Of a stretch of DNA of 64,000 nt, positions 38,130 to 46,681 are shown one piece after another. Origin of the DNA: Gracilaria vermiculophylla. Its lineage: Eukaryota > Rhodophyta > Florideophyceae > Gracilariales > Gracilariaceae. The position numbers and the translations under genes are program-made. The notes beneath the pieces were generated by a model, which was not told the DNA's origin, did not search any database, and saw nothing but the letters and a program-made list of their open reading frames with translations. The stretch spans positions 481,072 through 545,071 of the forward strand of contig JAHNZQ020000227.1 in NCBI GenBank assembly GCA_019155205.2. The letters are read 5' to 3'. The stretch's first letter is position 1. Every line of letters starts with the position of its first letter.

Positions 38130-39428
38130 TTAACAACCGTCGGCTGCTAGGCGGCGAACCCTTCTCTCATACTCTTTTTTCTTTTCACGATGTTGGGTGG
38201 CAACTTCGAGGTTTACAGGATAAACTGCGTTAGGGGTCTTGAGCATATCTTGAAGAGCATCCAGGATTGAACCAACCCTAGTATTGGAGTTCCATCTGGT
38301 TTGGATGAGATCCAACGCAGGGATGCCGTCCGTAGTGATGTTTGGATGGTGCATTGTAGAAGTAAACTTGGCAAACGGTGGCCGATAAGGATGTTGATAT
38401 GAAAAGCGCAATTCCAAAGAAAAGAAGCCTCCCTCCCATGGCGTGTTATTTGGGCCTAGAATAGTGGCATCCCAGACAAAGGGGAAATTGGGATCTCTAG
38501 GACTGGCACTGCCTCCCGGATGGGGATTTCGGGACAAAATACGGTACTCGTCCTGCAATCTGTCAATCGCGTACGTAATAGAAGACTTGACGCTGTCGCC
38601 AGTGCCGTAAGTGGAAGTAGAATCTTCCGGGGGTTTGTCAAGACTTTCCATTCGATCCATGATCTTCTTTTTTAGCGACTTTAGAGCTTCAATGACAGTC
38701 TTGAGATCATACGTGCCTTTCATGCTCGAGAAGGCGTCTTTGTAGATCTTGCCCTCCACTCTGTGGTACAAGTCTTTGGCAGTTGCCATGTACATATCGA
38801 ACCATAGCAAAAATAATCTATCACAGACATCCGGGAACTGCTTGGCGTGACTGGTGTGCCTGAGCGTTCCTACGACGGCGACGCGTAGGGTTTCGTAGCG
38901 CAGGTAGTCGTTGTACGCGGCCTTGACGGGCTTATCGTCGCGCATCTCATAGCCTGGCTCGTTGTGATACGGCTCCGGGCACATGAGGGACTGAATGGAG
39001 AGCAAGACAGACGAAAGGCTCTCTGCACTGGACCAGGCCGGTCCTGTCCAGGTGCCCAAAATAGAGAGGCAAACCTTGCCGTCGTTGTACAGGTTGGGGT
39101 TGAAGCGGACGCGGCCGCCGTCGGTTGTTTGCAAGACCACCTTTGGAGGGTACATGGGGTATTCAGAGCCAACCCTGATATCGAAGCGAAACAAGCCTCC
39201 GGCGTAGGGCGTCTCCAGGGGCCCGATGACAAGCGCGGTAATCTTGGTGACGTTGGCCTCATCGGCGTAGACGTAAATGAACGGCACGGGCTCTCTCAAC
39301 AGGGTGTTGAGCTCGTGTTGGATGCGAAGCACGCCGGAGTTGGGCGGGCGGGACGATGACGGCACGACGGACGAAAACGGACGCAACAGGCGCGAAGCGG
39401 CGTCGCCGCTGCTGGAAGCGCCGGACAT
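38130..39428 (-). CDS. UBE2Z-type ubiquitin-conjugating enzyme fused to a catalytically dead second E2 domain
   Basis: 432 residues from the ATG at 39428. The first domain (about 33-195) is UBE2Z-like: GPLETPYAGGLF, RFNPNLYNDGKVCLSIL with catalytic Cys120, then GTWTGPAWSSAESLSSVLLS and PYHNEPGYE. It includes the UBE2Z C-terminal helices (DLYHRVEGKIYKDAF). A second complete E2 fold follows (about 285-430): RLQDEYRILSRNP, ILGPNNTPWEGGFFSLEL, YPFRPP-like HPYRPPFAKF, HHPNITTDG at 360-368 and WNSNTRVGSILDALQDML. Where the catalytic cysteine belongs (I-C-L) it has P-A-L (Ala371), so this half cannot form a thioester. UBE2Z is charged by the E1 UBA6 in animals. The pseudo-E2 may bind ubiquitin, an E3 or the other half (inference). 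Confidence 0.9.
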   Translation of the reverse strand: MSGASSSGDAASRLLRPFSSVVPSSSRPPNSGVLRIQHELNTLLREPVPFIYVYADEANVTKITALVIGPLETPYAGGLFRFDIRVGSEYPMYPPKVVLQTTDGGRVRFNPNLYNDGKVCLSILGTWTGPAWSSAESLSSVLLSIQSLMCPEPYHNEPGYEMRDDKPVKAAYNDYLRYETLRVAVVGTLRHTSHAKQFPDVCDRLFLLWFDMYMATAKDLYHRVEGKIYKDAFSSMKGTYDLKTVIEALKSLKKKIMDRMESLDKPPEDSTSTYGTGDSVKSSITYAIDRLQDEYRILSRNPHPGGSASPRDPNFPFVWDATILGPNNTPWEGGFFSLELRFSYQHPYRPPFAKFTSTMHHPNITTDGIPALDLIQTRWNSNTRVGSILDALQDMLKTPNAVYPVNLEVATQHREKKKEYERRVRRLAADGC

Positions 39429-39979
39429 GTCTTTAGACGCGCAGCAGCCACTGGTTGGGCGCGAACGCGGTAGGGCGCGGCAGGGGGAAGGTGGTGGAGG
39501 AGCTTGCTTGGTCTACACGGAAAGCGGCGGAGAAGAGATGGTGGCGGGGACGGGCCACGGAGACGCGGACTGGCGCTTGGATGAGGGCGCCACGATAACA
39601 ACGCGTCGTCGCTGTTAGGTGACTTTGAACGCGGCGCCTTCTTGTACAGATTCAACTATTGCTCTCACAGTTGGCCTTCATCGAAGTCGGGGGCCACTTG
39701 GCGGCGCCAATTTTTTCCAAATTTTTTGTGCTCTGCATGGCGGCACAGCCACCACAACTGTTGCGCTGGCGCACTGCGGCTCGCCATCTCGACGCGTTCC
39801 ACCCGCCGCTGTCCGCATCGCCTGCACCGCAGAACCCCAGCTGTAAGTCCTTCCTTGGAACCCAGCTTACGGTAATGCCTGCGCGTCCGCGATCGATGTA
39901 GCTGTGTGTTGTTGTCGCGTCGCATGCGCTGGCTCCCATAGCCTCGACGCCGTCACTTTCGCGAGACGCACTCGCTGCC
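39429..39979. promoter_or_regulatory. GC-rich divergent promoter region UBE2Z/PHO88-Trx
   Basis: 551 bp, GC- and CpG-rich near both start codons. Several short open frames on both strands without homology; no discrete promoter motif could be assigned. Confidence 0.45.
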
Positions 39980-40894
39980 ATGCCAACCGCCAAACTACGC
40001 CGGCGTCGCAACGCGCCTCCTCGCGCGGGTCCCACTCCTTCCGCATCTGCGCCGCCCCCGCCCGCCTCGGCCCTCCCCCGTCCGCTCGTCGCTCTGCTCG
40101 TCAAGGGCGCGCAGCTGGTCGCGCCGGTGGTCGGCGGCATCGTCGCCGCTGCCTCATTCCGGAATAACTCCATTGCCATCGCCGTTTTCGTCACTTCCAT
40201 CATTGCCATGTTGGGCTTCCTGTTCCTGGTCTTTTACTCCATTCTCAAGCAAAAGGACCCCGCTCCTATCCCGCTGCCCAAGATATACAACGCCGATGGC
40301 ACCACCACGGAACAGCCCGAAATGACAGTCTTTGATCACGACAACAAAGTTGCCACGCTTCTGTCTGCACAGCTGCCTGCGTTTGCGCTCGCCGCCATTT
40401 GGTTTTCTCTGTGGACTGGGTACATGCCCGCCCTAACGCTTTTCTCCGCCTTTGTCCTCTACCGTCTGTTCTACCATCCACTCTTTCGCATTCACGTGTG
40501 GCGCGAAGCCAACCACCCAGACCTGGAGCGCCCGTTCGGTGCCGCTCCCATCTTCTCCAAAGCGCCCGACGCAGCCGTCAAAGTTATCGAGGGGCGCCAA
40601 CAGTTTCAACATCTCCTCAAGTCTGTCGACAAGCGCTCTCTCGTTATTCTCGATTGCTCCGCGTCGTGGTGCGCGCCGTGTCGCGCCATGGCCCCCGAGT
40701 TCTCCAAGCTTGCTGAGCAATTCACCGACTGCGTCTTTGTCAACATCGATGTGGACATATCGCTTGATCTGGCCGCCGATCTTCGCGTCTCAAGCATTCC
40801 TGCATTCTACTTTTACCGCAACGAAACGTTGCTGCAGAGTGAGATCGGTCCTTCTCCTCAAAAGCTACGACAGATTATTCAATCGTACTTGTAG
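39980..40894 (+). CDS. PHO88/SND3-like ER membrane protein fused to a C-terminal thioredoxin domain
   Basis: 304 residues from the ATG at 39980. After a basic/Pro-rich N-terminus come hydrophobic segments at about 35-57, 64-88 and 125-165. The region TVFDHDNKVATLL, then HPLFRIHVWREANHPDLERPF (166-186), parallels Pho88/SND3 (a v-x-D-x-D motif, PLF, iHl-G, LKRPF in the yeast protein as I recall). SND3 helps target proteins to the ER independently of SRP. Residues about 200-304 form a thioredoxin fold: LVILDCSASWCAPCRAMAPE with redox pair CAPC (231-234), DVDISLDLAADLRVSSIPAFYFY with the cis-proline, and a final helix. I know of no such fusion. By SND3 topology the thioredoxin end should face the cytosol (inference). 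TMX2 was considered: it also has spans plus a Trx domain but lacks the RPF block and a CxxC of this type. Confidence 0.75.
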   Translation: MPTAKLRRRRNAPPRAGPTPSASAPPPPASALPRPLVALLVKGAQLVAPVVGGIVAAASFRNNSIAIAVFVTSIIAMLGFLFLVFYSILKQKDPAPIPLPKIYNADGTTTEQPEMTVFDHDNKVATLLSAQLPAFALAAIWFSLWTGYMPALTLFSAFVLYRLFYHPLFRIHVWREANHPDLERPFGAAPIFSKAPDAAVKVIEGRQQFQHLLKSVDKRSLVILDCSASWCAPCRAMAPEFSKLAEQFTDCVFVNIDVDISLDLAADLRVSSIPAFYFYRNETLLQSEIGPSPQKLRQIIQSYL

Positions 40895-40971
40895 TTTTTT
40901 TTAGCAGTATCGATATTGTTTGTAATGCCACTAACTTTTCGAGGCTAACACACGCGCAGGTGGTTTGTTCG

Positions 40972-41700
40972 TCAGTTTGCTGTTGCCGCCGCTTTTCTGA
41001 AGCAATCGATAACCGCTTTTGCATCTGGAGCACCGAAAATGGCAGAGCCCGCAACTAACACATTAGCACCGGCATCAACCGCCTTCTGCACCGTCTTTGG
41101 TCCAATACCCCCGTCCACCTGTATCAATAAACTCGGGTATTGTTTTCGGGCTTGCTTAACTTTGTCCATCACATGTTCCATAAACTTTTGTCCACCAAAT
41201 CCTGGTTCAACTGTCATGATCAGCATCATATCCACCAGTCCTTCGTCTATCAGTTTCTTCGCAGCGTCCAGTTGCGTGCGCGGGCGTAGAGCGAGGCCCA
41301 CTTTCATTCCCGATGCTCGGATTCTGTTGGCCAATGCCATGGCTTGCGCCATTTCCTCTCCTTGCGGCCCTTGGTAGGGACCGTGGTCATTGATGTCGTA
41401 CGGCGTTTTGCAAAAGCATTCCAAATGAAAAGTAACCCCATTTGCACCTCCTTCGGCGAACTCATCGATCCACTGCCCCGGGTCGGAAACCATCAAGTGA
41501 CAATCCAGAAACAGATCGGTATGTTTCCGCAGCGCTTTCACCACGGGTGGACCTATTGTGAAATTTGGAACGAAATGACCATCCATGCAGTCCACATGCA
41601 GCCAATCTGCTCCTACGTTCTTCATGCGAGCCGACTCCTCCGCGAGACGCGCAAAGTCTGAAGACAGGATGGAAGGGGCAACAATCACTGACGAGGTCAT
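40972..41700 (-). CDS. RPE: ribulose-phosphate 3-epimerase, cytosolic form
   Basis: 242 residues from the ATG at 41700. It is a TIM barrel with IVAPSILSSDFARL, HVDCMDGHFVPNFTIGP (catalytic Asp and metal His), DCHLMVSDPGQW, MTVEPGFGGQKFM and QVDGGIGPKTV, ending with the phosphate site VLVAGSAIFG. It interconverts ribulose 5-phosphate and xylulose 5-phosphate in the pentose phosphate pathway. An insertion of roughly 20 residues (CKTPYDINDHGPYQGPQG) follows FHLE. It lacks a transit peptide from this ATG, so a cytosolic isoform is likely. The frame stays open upstream to 41790 but only from a TTG. The stop is 77 bp from the convergent PHO88-thioredoxin gene. Confidence 0.95.
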   Translation of the reverse strand: MTSSVIVAPSILSSDFARLAEESARMKNVGADWLHVDCMDGHFVPNFTIGPPVVKALRKHTDLFLDCHLMVSDPGQWIDEFAEGGANGVTFHLECFCKTPYDINDHGPYQGPQGEEMAQAMALANRIRASGMKVGLALRPRTQLDAAKKLIDEGLVDMMLIMTVEPGFGGQKFMEHVMDKVKQARKQYPSLLIQVDGGIGPKTVQKAVDAGANVLVAGSAIFGAPDAKAVIDCFRKAAATAN

Positions 41701-42870
41701 GATACCGCAAATGTTGTGGGTACAGGAAAATGGAGTCGCTGCGTCACCTCTACGCTGGTTTGAGAAAGCGTGTCTGAAGAGATTCCCCAACGGTGTCTAC
41801 TCTTCGTCCTCACCGCAGTGAAGGTAATTCCGAGGCTGGTTCAGAACTTACTTCCCGCTATAGTGCGTGTGGCTATGGACTTTTCGCTTTCGTCGGTCAA
41901 CGGAGAAATACGGGAGAAGTTTCTCCAGATTGCCCCTTGAACAGCGAGGCGGTCCGTATTTATATGCATTGCGTGATTTGCCGCGACCGCAATTTATGCG
42001 TTCCTGTTGCAGATCACAATTTTGCTGCACCCGCGACGTGAGCTCCACGCGGGCTGTCTCCAGTGGAAGATGCGAGTTAAATTGCAGCGTGGAGACATGA
42101 GCAACGAAAGTAGATCAAGACCATTAGGGGTGCTTAGATACGTGACGTTCTGAAATCAGGCAATAAGGGTGCCGTGGGCCGAAGACGAGAATGGCTCATC
42201 AAATGCGAAAGGCGTTTTTTGTCAAGAAAATATGCGCTCGCCCGTAAACAAATGCTGAGAGACGAGAGGACTCGATAACAGGTTCAAGAAAATGGTTCGT
42301 GAAAATTGGTAACGGCAAAATTAGTAACGGCTGGCCGTCAAAGTTTTTGGCCGTCGTTGAGAGAAATATACCTGAAATAAGAGTCGTGTTGAGACAGGAT
42401 CAGGGGCGGCGGACCATGACAAAGAGGTAAGTGAATGTGGAAGAACGTTGCAACATGGATATAGTAAGTGAAGACATCGTCTCTACACAATATACGCTTT
42501 GCTTCTGTCCACTGTGGCGGTTCAGCCATACTCACAGGATCCGAAAGCAGTGAAACTATGGCATGGTGGCCTGTTCACGAATAAGTTCTGAAGCAACAAC
42601 TGCTTCCCATTCAGACGTTTGCTGAATGGGGTAGTCGTTGCATATTAGGATGATCAAGACGCACAGTTCAGAGGTAAACATGCATTTTGGCAAGGATCCA
42701 ATACTTCCGAATACCGCGAAAAAATGACAAATCACCAACCCTTTTGAAAAAAAGCATTGGTGATCGGTTTGCTTTAGTCGTTGTCCGCAACAACGCACTG
42801 GTCGGCACAGACACCCATCGTACATCGTAAAGCTGTGTGGACAATTTCGTCATGGATATATCATTGTAGA
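41701..42870. other. divergent intergenic region, nothing recognised
   Basis: 1.17 kb between the epimerase and methyltransferase starts. A small GC hairpin (CCCGCG...CGCGGG) lies near 42030-42053. No gene or RNA recognised. Confidence 0.35.
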
Positions 42871-43913
42871 ATGCCCTCTTTCTTTCGAAGCCTAATATCG
42901 CTTCGACAAGTTGCTTCCTATTTCTCTGTTCAACCACGCTCTCAAACTCGTATCGGCGCCATGGATTTCCTCCTAGAACAGACGGAGAAGAAACAAAGAG
43001 CAATTGAGAAAAAAGCACGCTTCAACCGAGCCGACCATCCTATTGTTCCCAAACAGCCAAAGCCTCCAGTCGGGAAGAACGAAGATGGCAGCTGGGGTCC
43101 AACTGGTCTTTATGGAAGTCGCGTAAAGGAGACAAAGCTTATAGATATGCTCAGAGATTCCGTCAAACCAAGTCGATTAAAAAGAGTCGAGGAAGTCTTG
43201 TCAAGTCGATGCCAGAGAGTACAGTGTCTCTTCGAGAATCTTCATGATCCCGCAAATGGCGCTGCATGTCTGAGGACTATGGAAGGGTTCGGTCTTCTTG
43301 AGGCTCATGCCGTAGAGTCGTACGAACCCTTTAAAGTTCCGGGAGGGATTACAATGAATGCTGATAAGGTACTGTGCATACACCTCTGATCGGGGTTCAA
43401 CCCACTTTTTAAAATGTACAACTAACCCTCCTTGCCCATTTTACCGTGTATCTTGACTGGTCTACTGATTCGAATGTCGTGCGACAGTGGATGATCGTCA
43501 ACAAATATAGGCATTGTTTGGACGCAACCACTGCTCTCAAGAAACGCGGATTCACTTTAGTTGCCACATGTCTTGATGATGACGCAATTCCAATATCCGA
43601 CGTTAACTTCAAAGAAATGGACAGAATATGTCTCATGTTCGGAAACGAAGAAAGAGGGCTGAGCTTTGCACTGAGGGATGTGGCTGACGTGAAAGTTTAT
43701 ATCCCAATGTGTGGATTCTCTCAAAGTTTCAATATTTCCGTCAGTTGTGCCATGTTTTTGTTTCATGTGCGCCAATGCGGTGTCATGGTTCCTGATCTTG
43801 ACGACAAGCTCATCAGCGAGCTCTATCTGCGATGGTTGCTAATGTCTACGAAAAGGGCGGCAACGATTGTGAAGAAACACAGCCTCGAGCATGAAGTAGC
43901 AGATTTTGTTTAG
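42871..43913 (+). CDS. SpoU/TrmH-type RNA 2'-O-methyltransferase, one intron
   Basis: Exons 42871-43368 and 43488-43913 give 307 residues; the 119-nt intron has donor GTACTG and acceptor GACAG. Splicing joins NADK to WMIVNKYRHC, as expected for the TrmH Rossmann-knot region. Motif 1 is FENLHDPANGAACLRT (121-136), motif 2 is MFGNEERGLS (216-225) and motif 3 is IPMCGFSQSFNISVS (238-252), which bind S-adenosylmethionine in the trefoil knot. The C-terminal helix LYLRWLLMSTKRAATIV resembles bacterial TrmH, which methylates G18 of tRNA. An N-terminal segment rich in Arg, Ser and hydrophobic residues (SLISLRQVASYFSVQPRSQTR) suggests organelle import. The ATG at 42961 would remove it. Confidence 0.85.
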
Positions 43914-45396
43914 CATGTTCTTATACCCGAACAGGGCTCTTTCTTGTCATTCTGACAGTCGAGCGTTAGGGTATTGCGTCCCTCATGCGCGAGCGTTTAT
44001 CCGAAAATGGAGAGGTGCGCCATATGCATGTTTGGATGTACTGAAGAGTTATGATGAACCAACTGTATTTCATGATGGTGTTCAGGGCCATCAATCGTCA
44101 TTTATTGCTCTTATGCAATGTGAATATCGAGGTTCTATACGTAGTCTGAAGTGAGAATATCAGGAGACAGTTTTCTAAGTCTAAGGGGACCAAGAACTTG
44201 GTTGCGTTTTTGTGCCGCAAAACTGTGTTAATTGGATTTCTGAACATAGCATAGTGAGACTCACGCAAGTGCATTTGGGTCTGTGGCATGCGCCACTGCT
44301 TTAATGATATTAGTAGTCTTAAGAAGTGTCAGCGCCACAAACGCTCAGAATCTGCCATGGCGTAAGATCGTATTATCAAAATGTGTAGTCTTTGAAAGCC
44401 TGACTTCAAACACCAAAAATTAAATAACACGGAGTTGTCTTGAATTCGTTAGCCATCTCAAACATGTTTCGTGATCGCTCATCTTGTCATCTTTCGGACA
44501 TTTCAACTTTTTTCGATAGGCATGGGGTTTGCCTTGAGTAGTTTCGACCATAAGTCTCTCTACGTTCATAAATGGTGGCACTCCTTGAAATCTATCATGT
44601 TTTAGACCATATGCCGCTTTATCAAATAAGCTTGAGGCACGCAAGGAATAGTGTCTTTAGTCTCTGTTGCAATTTTTTTCATGCGAACCAATAACAATAG
44701 AATAATGTTACGACAAGTACAACTTTTATGTTAGGATATGAAGCAGAATTACAGCATTAGAGAGCTCTTCTGGCGTACTCCAGTGTGGCAAAAATAATGT
44801 GTAGCAGGTGAAGGTAGAATGCAATTGGTCGATTCTTCCCGTTTCAGACGACGCTCTCGGTGGCCGAATACTCAGATATCCATTCCAAATAGAGTTACAT
44901 TGCGTCAGTACAGATATGGCCTCGCAAGCTTATCCGGGATGGCACTTTTCATAGGCTTTCTGAAGAAGGCTTTTTCCTTTCTTTTTTATTAGTCATCAAC
45001 GAAGCTGTTGAATGGTTAAGATCGTGCTCATGCTTTCTTCACATGTGTATCCAACTAATGACTTCAGTCTACGTGTACGGTTTTAAGAACCCAGCACGCT
45101 TTGAATTGAATCACAGCAAAAGCTTTCTGAAAACGTGGGCAAATGTGCGGGATGCGAAAAAGAGGGCTTTAGATTCCATTTACAGCAGATAGAATCACAA
45201 CATTTTTTTTTTTATGCAGAGTGCATAAGTCATTCGCGGATACAAATACCAGTCCAACCGAAACACAAGTTTTGTCTTTCTAAAGAGACCAAAATTACCT
45301 CAACTTCTTTTCATTCATCCATAATAAGTTGAAGCTTGAGATCCACACATCTGGAGAAGTGGAAAGGAAACCGTAGAGAGATGTAAGTCTTACGTA

Positions 45397-46681
45397 AAGT
45401 CTGTTTCAAAAGTATAGGACACCTGGCATTTTGATGCAAATCATCGTTTTTAGTACTGTAGTGCTACCAAAATTAGTCTTCAAAAAACTTCAAGTTAAAA
45501 AACCGTTTCAAAATCATAGGACATTTTCCTTTCAACCTTTATTTTGCCTTCTTCAGCAGATGATTTTCGCTTTTGTGTACCAAATAATACTAATTGAACG
45601 CTTTTGCATCGCGTTTTTCTAACTTTCCATAATTAAAATATTCATAGTTTTCGCGCTATTTCCAATACTTTTCCTTTAATCAAAACCTGTTCAGAATGGC
45701 CTGTAATGGCCATAAATCATTCTAACGAGTACAAATTATTCGTTTTCAAGAGGGTTGAAGTAAATCCAACGCGTGAGTAATTGCGTGGCATTAGTCTATA
45801 GCAAGCAAAGAACGTTTTCCATTGCTATAGACTACTAAACTGCGGCGCTATCTTGGTGAAGAACCACTTTACATTTCTGAAAAGATATGTAAAAGTTTAT
45901 AAAACGTTGTGTTAAAGCATTTGAAAGCCTTCTAAAGTCTGTAGTGCTTGATGAAAAGGCTTTATATGTAGTTGTTTTCATCTAGAATCCAGTACATAGC
46001 ATAATATGAGCTCTAATAAAACTTATTTATGTTCAAGTTTTATTTGATGTTTGTTGCTTATGATAACAATATGTAAAACACTGTTGTTCATCCTAATCAA
46101 AGTTTTCCTCATTTTCAAATGCATTCTTTTTGCAGCTGACTTTTTTTTCAGTGCTCATTGCATACTGTGGCACCATTATTTGTTTATTTGTAGCTTTCAA
46201 AAGGAAAAGTTGTTCAGTTTTATAAACCGAAATAACTTTGAAGCGTTTTTCATTACCATTTTATTCATTTTTGTAATCGATTCGTTCTTTTCATGGGTTT
46301 TTGAGTGCAAAACACATTGTCAAAACAATATTCTTTCAAAACATTATACTCATTGTTATAGCTGAGCATTATTAAGCTATCAATAAAACTTTATGTTTAT
46401 ATTACAGTGAATATTGAATAAACTGGTATAAAAATGAGAACAACGGTCTAGTTCTAAGGTACTATATGAAGTACTGTGTTGTAAGCTTTTACTTTGTAAG
46501 ATATTATGCCTTTTTGAGGAAAGAAAGCAACATGATGTGGAAATAATCACGCGCGAGTTGGAAATGTCCTATACTTTTGAAACGCGTTTTTGAGGGTTTC
46601 AACGAAGGGGGGTGGCTACAGTAGGCAAAAATCCATATTTTGGCGCGCTTTTGCATTGTCCTATACTTTTGAAACGCACTG
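45397..46681. mobile_element. decayed TA-flanked inverted-repeat DNA transposon (Tc1/mariner-like size)
   Basis: A 19-bp motif GTTTCAAAAGTATAGGACA lies at 45403-45421 and, in reverse orientation and identical, at 46565-46583 and 46657-46675. A fourth copy with two mismatches is at 45505-45523 in the forward direction. Each end therefore has an outer and an inner copy about 90-100 bp apart. The right end finishes CACTG followed by TA (46682-46683), and the left AAGTCT is preceded by TA (45395-45396). The span is 1,285 bp. TA flanks, length and doubled end motifs match IR/DR-type Tc1-like elements. No intact transposase remains. A stop-interrupted minus-strand frame near 45845-45680 reads D-x-CHAITHALDLL then WPLQ, faintly like a DDE region. 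Confidence 0.6.
45792..45834. repeat. perfect 13-bp inverted repeat (hairpin)
   Basis: TAGTCTATAGCAA at 45792-45804 and its exact complement TTGCTATAGACTA at 45822-45834 enclose a 17-nt loop. It lies inside the inverted-repeat element. Role unknown. Confidence 0.8.

Noticed and set aside
39980..40894. Plain TMX2-like thioredoxin membrane protein
   Set aside because: The N-terminal membrane part has the D-x-D, PLF-x-IH and L-x-RPF blocks of PHO88/SND3, which TMX2 lacks. Kept as an alternative to test.
41701..41790. Extended N-terminus for ribulose-phosphate epimerase
   Set aside because: The extension starts only at a TTG; the ATG at 41700 directly precedes the conserved barrel start. The same reasoning was applied to gyrase B, UTP4, MESH1, KAR5-like, CMC4 and SLC35.
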